This document shows, piece by piece, positions 26,470-35,795 of a stretch of 64,000 bases of DNA (positions are counted from its first letter, which is position 1; the number at the start of each line of letters is the position of its first letter). A model generated the notes under the pieces. The model had not been told where the DNA came from and searched no databases. It worked only from the letters and a program-made list of their open reading frames with translations. Source of the stretch: Fuscibacter oryzae (GTDB lineage Bacteria > Pseudomonadota > Alphaproteobacteria > Rhodobacterales > Rhodobacteraceae); contig NZ_JAESVP010000002.1 of the NCBI RefSeq assembly GCF_016765795.1, positions 310,001 to 374,000 of the forward strand, written 5' to 3'. The position numbers and the translations under genes were made by a program.

Positions 26470-28191
26470 TTAGGGCAGCATCGAGGGCGCAAGCCGGGTG
26501 CCAAGCTGATCGGTCAGCAATTGGCCCACCGCCTCTGGCGTCAGGGGTTTTACCAGATAGCCGTCAAAGCCAAGGGGGCTGCGCTGAGGCATATCGGCCA
26601 TGGTGGTATCAGCCGTCATCGCGACCACGCGCAGCCGGCTGATGGGCGGCGGCATAGCGCGCAGGCGGCGCAACGTTTCGTTCCCATCCATGCCGGGCAT
26701 CGCCAGATCCAGCAACACGATGTCGGGCGGATCGGCGGCAATCTTTGCTAGCGCGGTCGCGCCATCGGCGGCCTCGTCACACAACAGGCCATAGACTGAC
26801 AGTTGCACCCGCGCCACCAGCCGGTTGGTGGCGATGTCATCGACAATCAGCACCCGCGCGCCGGTAAACCGGGCCGAGGGCAGCGGGCTGGGCTGTTGCG
26901 GCACCGGCAAATCGGGCACGACCGAAATGGCCAGTGTCAGGCGAAAGCAGGCCCCCCGGCTGCGCGAGACCAATTGCAGATCTCCCCCCATGACGCGGGC
27001 CAGCGCCCGGCTGATCGACAGGCCAAGCCCGCTGCCAGAGGTGGCGGCATGGCCCTGACGAAAGGGTTCAAAGATATGTTCGGCTTCTTCTGGGGGCACG
27101 CCGCGCCCGGTATCGGCGACCTCGATCGCCAGTATTCCCGGCGCGGCCATGCCAGCGGTCACGGTCACGCCGCCTTGCCGGGTGTATTTCAGCGCGTTTG
27201 ACAAAAGATTGGTCAGGCATTGCCGCAGCCGTTGGGCATCAAGCGCCGCACTGCGTGGCAAAGACGGATCGATCCGTACGATCAGATCCAGCCCGGCGCC
27301 GACAAAGAAGGGCCGGTACAGCGCGACGGAAGAGGTGATCTCGGCCGCCGGATTGGTCAGGCGCGGGCGCAGCGGCGTGCGGCCTTCGTCAATGGCCGAG
27401 AGGTCAAGAATGTCATCCAGCAGCACCGAAAGGTTGCGGGCGGACATGACAATCAGATCCATCCGCTCTTTCCGGTCGGGCTGGGTTTCGGCGGCCAGTT
27501 CGGCATGACCCAGCCCGACGATGGCGTTCAGGGGGGTGCGCAATTCATGGCTGATCTGCGCCAGAAAGCGCGACTTGGCCCGGTCTGCCGCCTGCGCTGC
27601 CGCGCGGTCCGCTGCCATTTGCATGTGCAGTCGGTGGTTGGACTGCATGGTCATCTGCACAAAGACCGCAGCCCCGCCGACGGCAACAAGCTGAACGGCC
27701 AGCCCGCCAAGGCCGAGCGAGGCGTGCCATTCGGCCACGACCGCAACCACGGCGATCAGAACGGTGGTCAGCAGCCCGACCTGCGCATAGGGCAGATGCA
27801 CCGACCGCAGCACCGCAAGCTGCATCATGGTCAGCGCGGCAAGGCCGGTGGCCAGCGCTTTGGCATAGGCGTCGTCCATCTGCCACAGCAGGGCGACCAG
27901 AGTCATATAGGCGGCCTCGGTGGTGATCACCGACAGAAGGGTGCCCAGATAGGCACCGGGCTGGCGCGCCGGGTCAAGCGCACGCATCAGCTTTAGCCCC
28001 GCAACCTCGGCAGTCGATTCGCACAGCGCCAGAACCAGCGCCAGCCACGTCGGCAGAAAGGTCAGCGCCAGCGCATAGACCACGCCCGTCAGCAGCAGGC
28101 GCAGGATCTGCACCTGATTGAGAACGCCATACTGGCGCGCGATCTCTTCGGCATTCTGGCGGTGGGCAAAGCGGAAGATGCTGAAAACCAC
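26470..28191 (-). CDS. Membrane-bound hybrid histidine kinase
   Basis: A 573-residue sensor kinase. The N-terminal 190 residues contain about five to six hydrophobic helices (for example ILRLLLTGVVYALALTFLPT and LALVLALCE) with no recognised sensor domain. The HisKA domain has phospho-acceptor H215 in QISHELRTPLNAIVGLGHAE; the HATPase domain has NLLSNALKYT (N box), VADTGRGVPPE (G1) and GSGLGLSISRAL (G2); a receiver ends the protein with the acceptor Asp near residue 495 in DIVLLDLAMPG. GTG 28191 is preceded by a strong AAAGGAGG. No response regulator gene is adjacent, so this is an orphan with an unknown signal. Confidence 0.88.
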   Translation of the reverse strand: MVFSIFRFAHRQNAEEIARQYGVLNQVQILRLLLTGVVYALALTFLPTWLALVLALCESTAEVAGLKLMRALDPARQPGAYLGTLLSVITTEAAYMTLVALLWQMDDAYAKALATGLAALTMMQLAVLRSVHLPYAQVGLLTTVLIAVVAVVAEWHASLGLGGLAVQLVAVGGAAVFVQMTMQSNHRLHMQMAADRAAAQAADRAKSRFLAQISHELRTPLNAIVGLGHAELAAETQPDRKERMDLIVMSARNLSVLLDDILDLSAIDEGRTPLRPRLTNPAAEITSSVALYRPFFVGAGLDLIVRIDPSLPRSAALDAQRLRQCLTNLLSNALKYTRQGGVTVTAGMAAPGILAIEVADTGRGVPPEEAEHIFEPFRQGHAATSGSGLGLSISRALARVMGGDLQLVSRSRGACFRLTLAISVVPDLPVPQQPSPLPSARFTGARVLIVDDIATNRLVARVQLSVYGLLCDEAADGATALAKIAADPPDIVLLDLAMPGMDGNETLRRLRAMPPPISRLRVVAMTADTTMADMPQRSPLGFDGYLVKPLTPEAVGQLLTDQLGTRLAPSMLP

Positions 28192-28237
28192 GGGCGTCCT
28201 CCTTTGCCGCCAAGGAGAGGGGGAACCGCCGGCGAGG

Positions 28238-28564
28238 TCAACCCCCGGCGGGCAGGTTAGCGGCCAGGTTCAGGGGCACCTCTTGCACCGGTGGGCCGCC
28301 ACTGTCGCGGAACAACAGGAACCGGCCATCGGCGGTGACCACGCCAACCCAGCCCGGCCCAAAGGTGACGGCCTGCGCCTTGGTCCCGGCGGGCAGGGCA
28401 AGGCTGGCGGGCAGGTGGGGAAGGGTGGTCGCCCCCGGCAGGCGGGTGACAAGGACGAAGACCATCGCTATGACGCCCCCGATCAGGGTGATCATCAGTG
28501 TGATGACCAGCGCCTTGAGAAATCGCAGCGAGGGCGGCAACGCCGGATCAGGGGTATCGGACAT
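28238..28564 (-). CDS. DUF6476 family membrane-anchored protein
   Basis: A 108-residue protein with one transmembrane helix near residue 20-42 (ALVITLMITLIGGVIAMVFV) followed by a small, probably periplasmic beta-rich domain ending GGPPVQEVPLNLAANLPAGG. It is conserved next to rluD in Rhodobacteraceae; the function is unknown. The start at 28564 overlaps the divergent rluD start by two bases (CATG). A longer frame upstream runs antisense into rluD and is rejected. Confidence 0.75.
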   Translation of the reverse strand: MSDTPDPALPPSLRFLKALVITLMITLIGGVIAMVFVLVTRLPGATTLPHLPASLALPAGTKAQAVTFGPGWVGVVTADGRFLLFRDSGGPPVQEVPLNLAANLPAGG

Positions 28565-29621
28565 GGCAGAGCCTTTTGAGGACGGCGAAGAGGCGGAAGT
28601 GGTGTTCGTCACGCTGGGGCCCAATGCCCCCACGCGTCTTGATAAGGCGCTTGCCGCAGCCGTGCCAGAGGAATGGGCGCTGTCACGCTCTCGTCTGATG
28701 AAGATGATCGCCGAAGGGGCGGTGCATCTGGACGGCGTGGCGGTGACGGATGCCAAGGCCAAGGTGGCCGAGGGGCAGGTTTACGCCCTGCATCTGGAAC
28801 CTGCGGTCGAGGTGGAAACGCGGGCCGAGGCCATTCCGCTGGAGGTGGTTTATGAGGATGCCGATCTGATCGTCATCAACAAGGCGGTGGGCATGGTGAT
28901 GCATCCCGCGCCCGGCACGCCCCATGGCACGCTGGTGAACGCGCTGCTTTATCATTGCGGCGATACGCTGTCGGGCATTGGGGGCGAGCGGCGTCCCGGT
29001 ATCGTGCATCGGATCGACAAGGACACCTCTGGACTGATCGTCGCAGCGAAATCGGACCGCGCGCATCATGGGTTGGCGGCACAGTTCGAAGCTCATAGTG
29101 TCACGCGTGCCTATCTGGCCGTGGTGCATGGCGTGCCGTCCGTGGGAGATCCGCGTCTGCGCGGCACCAAGGGCATCAGCGTGGAAACCGGCGGCGTGAT
29201 CCGCATCGCCACCCATCTGGCGCGCCACAAGACCGACCGGCAAAAGCAGGCGGTGGTCTGGGATCAGGGCCGCCATGCAGTGACGCGCGCAAAGGTGCTG
29301 GAGGATTACGCCGGGGCGGCGGCGCTGGTGGAATGCCGTCTGGAAACTGGGCGCACCCATCAGATCCGGGTGCATCTGGCCCATGCCGGCCACGGGCTGA
29401 TCGGCGATCCGGTCTATGGCGGCAAGCGGCGGTTGCCGGAAAAGCTGCTGGGGCAGGGTGCAGTGATCGGCAACGGCTTTGCCCGGCAGGCACTGCATGC
29501 GGCAACGCTGGGCTTTGATCACCCGGTCACCGGAGAGAGGCTGGAGTTCTCCGCCAACCTGCCCGCCGACATGGCTGATCTGGTCAAGAACCTGCGCGAA
29601 GCTGCCGGAATTCACGCCTGA
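28563..29621 (+). CDS. rluD: 23S rRNA pseudouridine synthase, RluD family
   Basis: A 352-residue pseudouridine synthase. The N-terminal S4-like RNA-binding region (TRLDKALAAAVPEEWALSRS) precedes the catalytic domain with PGIVHRIDKDTSGLIVAAK, in which the Asp is the nucleophile, and ECRLETGRTHQIRVHLAHAG. RluD-type enzymes modify helix 69 of 23S rRNA (U1911/1915/1917 in E. coli). Its start codon shares two bases with the divergent DUF6476 gene, so the two promoters must lie inside the opposite coding regions. rpoH follows. Confidence 0.92.
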   Translation: MAEPFEDGEEAEVVFVTLGPNAPTRLDKALAAAVPEEWALSRSRLMKMIAEGAVHLDGVAVTDAKAKVAEGQVYALHLEPAVEVETRAEAIPLEVVYEDADLIVINKAVGMVMHPAPGTPHGTLVNALLYHCGDTLSGIGGERRPGIVHRIDKDTSGLIVAAKSDRAHHGLAAQFEAHSVTRAYLAVVHGVPSVGDPRLRGTKGISVETGGVIRIATHLARHKTDRQKQAVVWDQGRHAVTRAKVLEDYAGAAALVECRLETGRTHQIRVHLAHAGHGLIGDPVYGGKRRLPEKLLGQGAVIGNGFARQALHAATLGFDHPVTGERLEFSANLPADMADLVKNLREAAGIHA

Positions 29622-29729
29622 AACATTTCGGTCTGTGCATTCACGCACGGACACAGTGCCGTGATCGGGACTATGCGTCCGACGGATGTGCGTTCATCAT
29701 ACGTTTATCCGAAGATGCTAGCGCAACCA

Positions 29730-29756
29730 CTTGAACCAGGGTTGCACCACACATAG
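29730..29756 (+). promoter_or_regulatory. Possible heat-shock (sigma-32-type) promoter of rpoH
   Basis: CTTGAA (29730-29735) matches the sigma-32 -35 consensus exactly. After 14 bases, CACATAG (29750-29756) partly matches the CCCCATNT -10 element. The spacing and the distance of about 60 bases to the rpoH start suit a promoter for rpoH autoregulation. Confidence 0.45.
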
Positions 29757-29815
29757 CTGAACGGTTCCGTTCGGGGGCTGAATGCAGACCCGGCCGCATT
29801 GAAAAGGGGGCGACT

Positions 29816-30709
29816 ATGAGCACCTATGCAAATCTGCCTGCACCAAGCCCGGAGCAAGGCCTTAACCGTTATATGCAGGAAATCCGGAAGTTTCCGCTTC
29901 TGGAACCCGAAGAAGAATACATGCTGGCCAAGGCCTGGGCTGACCGGCAGGACAGCAAGGCCGCGCATCGGCTTGTGACCAGCCACCTGCGTTTGGCTGC
30001 CAAGATCGCCATGGGCTATCGCGGCTACGGCCTGCCGCAGGCCGAGGTGATTTCCGAGGCGAATGTCGGCCTGATGCAGGCCGTCAAACGGTTTGACCCG
30101 GAAAAGGGGTTCCGTCTGGCAACCTATGCCATGTGGTGGATCCGCGCGTCGATTCAGGAATACATCCTGCGGTCATGGAGCCTTGTGAAATTGGGCACCA
30201 CATCGGCGCAGAAAAAGCTGTTCTTCAACCTGCGCAAGGCCAAGGCCAAGGTTGGTGCCTTGGAAGAGGGCGACCTGCGCCCGGAAAATCTGGCCCAGAT
30301 CGCCAAGGATCTGTCGGTGTCCGAACAGGAAGTCATCGACATGAACCGTCGTCTGGCGGGGTCGGACGCGTCGCTGAATGCCACGGTCGGGTCGGAAGAC
30401 GGGTCCAGCCAATGGCAGGACTGGCTGGAGGATGAAGGCAGCGATCAGGCTGGTGCCTATGCCGAGAAGGACGAGTTCGAAATTCGTCACAGCCTGCTGA
30501 CCCAAGCCATGTCGGTTCTGAACGACCGCGAAAAGGATGTTCTGATCAAGCGTCGTCTGGCCGATGAGCCGGTGACGCTGGAAGAACTGTCCGACAGCTA
30601 TGGCGTCAGCCGCGAGCGTATTCGCCAGATCGAGGTGCGGGCCTTTGAAAAGCTGCAAGCCAAGATGCGCGAACTGGCCAAGGGTAAGGGCATGGCCATT
30701 CCGGCGTGA
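29816..30709 (+). CDS. rpoH: RNA polymerase heat-shock sigma factor RpoH (sigma-32)
   Basis: A 297-residue alternative sigma factor directing heat-shock and related stress promoters. Region 2.1-2.2 has LVTSHLRLAAKIAMGYRGYG, with region 2.4 in FRLATYAMWWIRASIQEYIL; the RpoH box QKKLFFNLRKAKAK follows; region 4.2 is EELSDSYGVSRERIRQIEVR, a helix-turn-helix. The start at 29816 has AAAAGGGGG upstream. Rhodobacter species often carry two RpoH paralogues; which one this is cannot be decided here. A strong terminator follows at 30741. Confidence 0.95.
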   Translation: MSTYANLPAPSPEQGLNRYMQEIRKFPLLEPEEEYMLAKAWADRQDSKAAHRLVTSHLRLAAKIAMGYRGYGLPQAEVISEANVGLMQAVKRFDPEKGFRLATYAMWWIRASIQEYILRSWSLVKLGTTSAQKKLFFNLRKAKAKVGALEEGDLRPENLAQIAKDLSVSEQEVIDMNRRLAGSDASLNATVGSEDGSSQWQDWLEDEGSDQAGAYAEKDEFEIRHSLLTQAMSVLNDREKDVLIKRRLADEPVTLEELSDSYGVSRERIRQIEVRAFEKLQAKMRELAKGKGMAIPA

Positions 30710-30740
30710 CGGAATTTGTCACTGGCAATCACTGCGAACA

Positions 30741-30768
30741 GGCGGCAGGGTATCCTTGCCGCCTTTTT
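30741..30768 (+). terminator. Rho-independent terminator of rpoH
   Basis: GGCGGCAGGG-TAT-CCTTGCCGCC forms a 10-bp stem (one G-T pair) with a 3-base loop and runs straight into TTTTT. It lies 32 bases after the rpoH stop. Confidence 0.92.
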
Positions 30769-30778
30769 CGTGTGATCC

Positions 30779-31144
30779 ATGCGCCTAGCCCTGATTTTTC
30801 TGCTGCTTGCCGCCTTGCCCGCCTGTGCCGAAGACATCGCCAAGGCACTGACCGGGCATAAGGTGATCTATGCCGAACCCGGTTCCACCGATGACAGGCC
30901 CGTCTGGCAGGAATGGGCCGCCGATGGCACGACCCGCACCGGCGGCGGTGGTTTGCTTGACCGCAAATCAGGGCATTGGAAGGTGGAAAAGGGCCGCTAC
31001 TGCGACATGTTCGGGCTGTCTGAAGAATGGACCTGCTGGAAGGTCAGCTTTCCCGCCAAGGGGCGCATCCGGTTCTGGCAGATTCCGCGCGATATGGGCG
31101 ATATGCTGTTTCACCGTGACCTGAAGGGGTTCTTCGCGGGCTGA
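30779..31144 (+). CDS. Small secreted protein of unknown function
   Basis: A 121-residue protein with a signal peptide (MRLALIFLLLAALPACA, cleaved near AEDIA). The mature part has three Cys and many Trp residues: WQEWAADGTT, GHWKVEKGRYCDMFG, EWTCWKVSF. A pattern of glycine loops and amphipathic strands suggests a small beta-barrel or lipocalin-like fold; proteins of this sort are common single genes in Rhodobacteraceae without known function. The start lies 11 bases after the rpoH terminator, so it must have its own promoter or rely on read-through. Confidence 0.75.
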   Translation: MRLALIFLLLAALPACAEDIAKALTGHKVIYAEPGSTDDRPVWQEWAADGTTRTGGGGLLDRKSGHWKVEKGRYCDMFGLSEEWTCWKVSFPAKGRIRFWQIPRDMGDMLFHRDLKGFFAG

Positions 31145-31210
31145 CCTCACGCCCTTTTCGGTTGCCCGCTGGGCGCCACGCCGCTAGGACCAAGGGAAAA
31201 GGAGTGCCCG

Positions 31211-31909
31211 ATGGCTGTGAACATGCTGGATACCTTTATCAAACCCATGCATCCCGAAGGGTGGCGGTTTGTCGGCATTTTCGGCGCAGTGACGGTGCTG
31301 GCCTTTCTGATCTGCCAGCCCCTGGGGTGGATCTGCCTGGGCCTGACGGTGTGGTGCTATTACTTCTTCCGCGACCCCAAGCGCGCAGTGCCGCTGGAAC
31401 CCGGCCTGATCCTGTCGCCTGCCGATGGCGTGGTGTCGCTGATCGAACCGGCCGTGCCGCCCGCCGAACTGGGGCTTGGACCGGATGCCTTGATGCGGGT
31501 TTCGGTGTTCATGTCAGTCTTCAACTGCCATGTGAACCGCCTGCCGGTCGAAGGGCGCATCACCGCCATCGCCTATCGTCCCGGCAAGTTCCTGAACGCT
31601 TCGCTGGACAAGGCGAGTGTGGACAATGAACGCAACGCGCTGGCAGTAGAACTGCCCGATGGGCGCAAGATCGCCGTGGTGCAGATCGCCGGGCTGGTGG
31701 CGCGGCGCATTATGTGCTGGGCGAAAGAGGGGCAGCACATGCGCGCAGGCGACCGTTTCGGGCTGATCCGCTTTGGCTCTCGCCTCGATGTCTATCTGCC
31801 GAACGGGGTGGAACCAGAGGTGGCGATTGGCCAGACCATGATCGCGGGCGAATCCATTATCGCGCGGCTGGATGGGCCTGCCGCCCCGCGCCTTGCCCGG
31901 ATCGAATGA
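31211..31909 (+). CDS. psd: Phosphatidylserine decarboxylase proenzyme (short, archaeal-type)
   Basis: A 232-residue proenzyme making phosphatidylethanolamine at the inner membrane. N-terminal membrane segment [20 protein letters not shown]; core motifs [24 protein letters not shown], and the self-cleavage site GS in [12 protein letters not shown], which generates the pyruvoyl group. The start at 31211 has AAAAGGAG upstream. It sits directly before pssA, the preceding step of the same pathway, with stop and start codons abutting. Confidence 0.94.
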   Translation: MAVNMLDTFIKPMHPEGWRFVGIFGAVTVLAFLICQPLGWICLGLTVWCYYFFRDPKRAVPLEPGLILSPADGVVSLIEPAVPPAELGLGPDALMRVSVFMSVFNCHVNRLPVEGRITAIAYRPGKFLNASLDKASVDNERNALAVELPDGRKIAVVQIAGLVARRIMCWAKEGQHMRAGDRFGLIRFGSRLDVYLPNGVEPEVAIGQTMIAGESIIARLDGPAAPRLARIE

Positions 31910-32695
31910 ATGGATGACCCCGACCAGAAAGACGGCATGTCAGATCGGCCCCGTGCCCGCTGGCCGATGAGTCAGCGGCGAGAGGTGCCGCTGATCCAAC
32001 TGCTGCCGAACTTGATGACCATCGGTGCCCTGTGCGCGGGGCTGATGGCCATTCGGTTGGGTGCAGCGGGACGCTTCCCCGAGGCGGTGGCGCTGATTCT
32101 GGTGGCCGCGGTGCTGGATGGGCTGGATGGCCGGGTCGCGCGGTTTTTGAAAAGCGAAAGCCCGATGGGGGCCGAGCTGGACTCGCTGGCCGATTTCCTG
32201 AACTTTGGCGCGGCGCCAGGGTTGCTCATGTCGTTCTGGGCCTTTCCGGGGCGGCCAGATATCGGGCTGGGCGCGGCGGTGATCTATGTCGTGTGCTGCG
32301 TGTTGCGGTTGGCGCGGTTCAACGTGGGCAATGCGGCGGCGGCGGCGCTGTCGCGGCAGGGCCGGTTTCAGGGCGTGCCGTCACCCGCCGGGGCGCTGTT
32401 GTCGATGCTGCCCCTTTATCTGCATTACCTATGGCCGACCTGGCCGAACCTGCCAGAGCCTGCCGTGGCGGTCTGGCTGGTGTTCGTGGGCGTTCTGATG
32501 ATCAGCCCGTTTGGGACGCCCTCGCTCAAATCGGTGCGGGTGCCGACCGAGAAGGCGTCGTTTGCCGTGGTGGGCGGGGTGGCGATGATTGTGCTGTTGC
32601 TGCGCTACCCTTGGGCCACGCTGTCCACACTTAGCACCGCCTATCTGATCGTGGTGGTCCACGCCGGGGTGCGGTCTCTTTTGCGCCGCAGTTGA
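31910..32695 (+). CDS. pssA: CDP-diacylglycerol-serine O-phosphatidyltransferase
   Basis: A 261-residue inner-membrane CDP-alcohol phosphatidyltransferase making phosphatidylserine. The catalytic signature D-G-x2-A-R-x8-G-x3-D-x3-D is present as DGLDGRVARFLKSESPMGAE then LDSLAD. About six to seven helices follow. ATG 31910 immediately follows the psd stop; a later Met (in RARWPMSQRR) could be the true start, since the first 20 residues are hydrophilic. The psd-pssA pair supplies PE, the substrate of PmtA-type methyltransferases such as the one at 41985. Confidence 0.93.
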   Translation: MDDPDQKDGMSDRPRARWPMSQRREVPLIQLLPNLMTIGALCAGLMAIRLGAAGRFPEAVALILVAAVLDGLDGRVARFLKSESPMGAELDSLADFLNFGAAPGLLMSFWAFPGRPDIGLGAAVIYVVCCVLRLARFNVGNAAAAALSRQGRFQGVPSPAGALLSMLPLYLHYLWPTWPNLPEPAVAVWLVFVGVLMISPFGTPSLKSVRVPTEKASFAVVGGVAMIVLLLRYPWATLSTLSTAYLIVVVHAGVRSLLRRS

Positions 32696-32748
32696 CCCCC
32701 GCGCGCTCGGTGTTAGCCTGTCACGGTTAGCGCAAACGGGAGGTTGCG

Positions 32749-33738
32749 ATGAAACCTGTGAAATGGGGCGTTCTGGGCGCCGCGAATTTCGCGCGAGAGC
32801 ATATGGCGCGCGCGATCCATGCGGCCGAGGGGGCAGAACTTTATGCGCTGGCCACATCGGACCCGGAAAAGGCCAAAGGATTTCAGGCGTTCTGCCCCGG
32901 CCTTAAGGTGCATTCCAGTTACGAGGCGCTGCTGGCCGACCCCGAGGTGGAGGCGGTCTATATCCCGCTGCCGAACCATCTGCACATCGAATGGTCGCAA
33001 AAGGCGCTTGCCGCAGGCAAGCATGTGCTGTGCGAAAAGCCCATCGCCCTGCGCGCGGCAGAGATTGATGCCCTGATCGACGCGCGTGACCAGTCAGGCC
33101 TGTTTGCCACCGAAGCCTTCATGATCGTGCAGCATCCGCAATGGCAACGCGCCCGCGCTTGGCTGGAGGCGGGTGAGATCGGCACCTTGCGCCATGTGGA
33201 TGCGCAGTTTTCTTTCCACCTGACCGATGGTGCCAACATCCGCAACCGCCCGGAAACCGGCGGCGGCAGCCTGCCAGACATTGGCGTTTACACCTTCGGC
33301 TCGGCCCGTTGGGTGACGGGGGCAGAACCTGTCAACCTGCGGTCACAGATCCGGCGCGAGAACGGGGTGGAGGTATTCGCGCAGGTGTCGGGTGTGATGG
33401 AGGGGAACGGGCACCGGTTCAGCTATGCCTCGATGACGTCGATGCGGCTATATAACCGGCAATGCGTGACGTTTCAGGGCGACAAGGGGATGATCCGGCT
33501 GGAAGGCGGGCCGTTCAACGCCAATGTCAACGATCTGGCCGAGGTGGAGCTGCACCGGAACGGCAACGCGGTTCTGGTCGAACGCTTTCCAGGCGTGAAC
33601 CAATATGTCCTTCAAGTTCAGGCATTTGCGCGGCATATCAGAGATGGCGCGCCCTATCTTTGGACATTGGAGGATGCACGGGGCAGCCAGTCGATGATCG
33701 ACATGGCTTATGACCATGCCGAGGAATTTGCGCTGTAA
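32749..33738 (+). CDS. Gfo/Idh/MocA-family NAD(P)-dependent oxidoreductase
   Basis: A 329-residue dehydrogenase of the sugar/inositol type. The N-terminal Rossmann motif is WGVLGAANFAREHM, the family EKP motif is VLCEKPIAL near residue 95, and the C-terminal domain carries GGGSLPDIGVYTFGSARWV, including the catalytic-site Asp. The substrate (a sugar, polyol or aldose) cannot be named. The start has GGGAGGTTGCG upstream. It is a single-gene unit between pssA and pepF, ending at a palindromic terminator. Confidence 0.88.
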   Translation: MKPVKWGVLGAANFAREHMARAIHAAEGAELYALATSDPEKAKGFQAFCPGLKVHSSYEALLADPEVEAVYIPLPNHLHIEWSQKALAAGKHVLCEKPIALRAAEIDALIDARDQSGLFATEAFMIVQHPQWQRARAWLEAGEIGTLRHVDAQFSFHLTDGANIRNRPETGGGSLPDIGVYTFGSARWVTGAEPVNLRSQIRRENGVEVFAQVSGVMEGNGHRFSYASMTSMRLYNRQCVTFQGDKGMIRLEGGPFNANVNDLAEVELHRNGNAVLVERFPGVNQYVLQVQAFARHIRDGAPYLWTLEDARGSQSMIDMAYDHAEEFAL

Positions 33739-33758
33739 GCCAAGCAGGTGATTGAAAG

Positions 33759-33783
33759 GGCCCGCGCAAAAGCAGCGCGGGCC
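33759..33783. terminator. Hairpin between convergent oxidoreductase and pepF
   Basis: GGCCCGCGC (33759-33767) pairs with GCGCGGGCC (33775-33783), 9 bp perfect, 7-base loop. It lies between the stop codons of two convergent genes. T-runs are poor on both sides, so strength is uncertain. Confidence 0.7.
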
Positions 33784-33790
33784 ATATCGC

Positions 33791-35614
33791 TTATTCCATC
33801 GCTTCAAGCTCGTCGATGAAGCCCGCGATCATCGACAGGCCTTTGTCCCAGAACTTCGGGTCGCTGGCATCAAGACCGAACGGGGCCAGCAGTTCCTTGT
33901 GGTGCTTCGATCCGCCAGCCTTGAGCATGTCGAAATACTTGGTCTGGAAATCGGGCAGCCCGTCCGCATAGGCGGCGTAAAGCGCGTTCACCAAACCGTC
34001 GCCAAAGGCATAGGCATAAACGTAGAAGGGGGAGTGGACGAAATGGGGGATATAGGCCCAGAACGTCTCATACCCATCCATGAAATTGAAAGCGTCGCCA
34101 AGGCTTTGCGCCTGAACGCTCATCCACAGGGCGTTGATGTCGTCGGGGGTCAGCTCACCCTCGGCACGGGCGGCGTGCAACTTGCATTCAAAGTCGTAGA
34201 ACGCGATCTGGCGCACCACGGTGTTGATCATGTCTTCAACCTTGCCGGCCAGCAGGGTCTTCCTTTCAGCCGGGGTCTTGGCCTGATCCAAAAGGCGGCG
34301 GAAGGTCAGCATTTCGCCAAACACGCTGGCGGTTTCGGCCAACGTCAGCGGGGTTGAGGACAGCAGTTCCCCCTGACCCGCTGCCAGAACCTGATGCACG
34401 CCGTGGCCAAGCTCATGGGCCAAGGTCATGACATCACGGGGTTTTCCCAGATAGTTCAGCATCACATAGGGGTGGACGTTGGTCACCGTGGGGTGGGCAA
34501 AGGCACCGGGCGCCTTGCCGGGCTTGACGCCCGCATCAATCCAGCCCTTGTCAAAGAAAGGTGCTGCGATGTCAGCCATTTCCGGCGCAAAGCTCGCGTA
34601 GGCGCCCATCACGGTTTCGCGCGCCTCAGTCCAGTTCACGGTCTTGGGCTGCTCAATCGGCAGGGGGGCGTTGCGATCCCACACTTCCAGATGGTCAAGG
34701 CCCATCCACTTCGCCTTCAACCGATAGTAACGGTGCGACAGCTTGGGGTAGGCCGCGACCACGGCATTCCGCAGCGCCTCGACCACCTCAGGCTCCACAT
34801 GGTTCGACAGGTGGCGCGCGTGTTGGGCCGAAGGCATCTTGCGCCAGCGGTCGTCAATCTCCTTCTCTTTCGCCAGCGTGTTATGAACCCGCGCGAAGAG
34901 TTTGATGTTCTTGTCAAAAACCGCTGCAAGCGCGCGTGCCGCAGCCTCGCGCTTGGCGCGGTCGGTATCGGTCAGCAGGTTCAGCGTGGCCTCAAGGTTC
35001 AGCTCGTCCTCCTCGCCCGCGACCTTGAACATCAGGCCCGCCATCGTCTCATCAAACAGCTTGTTCCACGCGCTGGACCCGACAACAGAGGCGTCGTGCA
35101 GATAGGTTTCCAGCTCGTCCGACAGTTGATAGGGCCGCATGGCGCGCATCCGGTCGAGGACCGGGCGATAGCGCGCCAGATCGGTATTGGCGGCGTAAAG
35201 GCCATTGAGGAAGCTGTCCTCCAGCCGGTTGAACTCTAGGCTGAAGAACACCAGCGGCGTGGTGGCGTTGGTAATGGCATCTTGCGTGTCGGCCATGAAC
35301 TTGGCGCACTCGCTATCCATGGTGTTCTGATAATAGCGCAGGCCCGCAAACGACATCAACCGCCCCGCGACCTGTTCGATCCGCTCATACTCGCGGATCG
35401 CGGCCAGCATCGCAGCACCATCCAGCGTGGCGAGTTTGCCTTTGTAGGCAGCCTCGAACGCGGTACCCGCGGTCTCAACATCTGTCAGGTCGCGGTCCAC
35501 TTCGGGCGCGTCGGTGTCTGTGTAAAGATCACGCAGATCCCATTCGGGCAGATCACCCAAAGAGTTGCCGCCGATGCGGCTGTCAAACAGCGGTTGGGGG
35601 AAACGGGGGGGCAT
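33791..35614 (-). CDS. pepF: Oligoendopeptidase F (M3 metallopeptidase)
   Basis: A 607-residue cytosolic zinc peptidase hydrolysing short peptides. The zinc motif HExxH is in TLAHELGHGVHQVLA, followed after about 25 residues by the third ligand in TASVFGEMLTF; the N-terminal DLYTDTDAPEVDRDL and the YYRLKAKWMGLDHLEVWD block are typical. Start at 35614 (MPPRFPQPLFDS) is preferred because GAGG precedes it; the ATG at 35641 has no ribosome site. It is divergent from the Anbu cluster. Confidence 0.93.
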   Translation of the reverse strand: MPPRFPQPLFDSRIGGNSLGDLPEWDLRDLYTDTDAPEVDRDLTDVETAGTAFEAAYKGKLATLDGAAMLAAIREYERIEQVAGRLMSFAGLRYYQNTMDSECAKFMADTQDAITNATTPLVFFSLEFNRLEDSFLNGLYAANTDLARYRPVLDRMRAMRPYQLSDELETYLHDASVVGSSAWNKLFDETMAGLMFKVAGEEDELNLEATLNLLTDTDRAKREAAARALAAVFDKNIKLFARVHNTLAKEKEIDDRWRKMPSAQHARHLSNHVEPEVVEALRNAVVAAYPKLSHRYYRLKAKWMGLDHLEVWDRNAPLPIEQPKTVNWTEARETVMGAYASFAPEMADIAAPFFDKGWIDAGVKPGKAPGAFAHPTVTNVHPYVMLNYLGKPRDVMTLAHELGHGVHQVLAAGQGELLSSTPLTLAETASVFGEMLTFRRLLDQAKTPAERKTLLAGKVEDMINTVVRQIAFYDFECKLHAARAEGELTPDDINALWMSVQAQSLGDAFNFMDGYETFWAYIPHFVHSPFYVYAYAFGDGLVNALYAAYADGLPDFQTKYFDMLKAGGSKHHKELLAPFGLDASDPKFWDKGLSMIAGFIDELEAME

Positions 35615-35795
35615 GAAGACCTCATCTGGTTTGGTCACCATCTAGGGGGTTGGGGGTGGGGTCTGCAAGGGCGCGGCGGCGGATGCCTAAAACTTGAGCG
35701 AATGCACAGAAAACACCGCCGCCTCTACTTTCGGCCCTTTACGCCAGAGAAACCGCCCCCTTTACTGACTGTGTGAGCAAGTAAACGGGGGGGCC

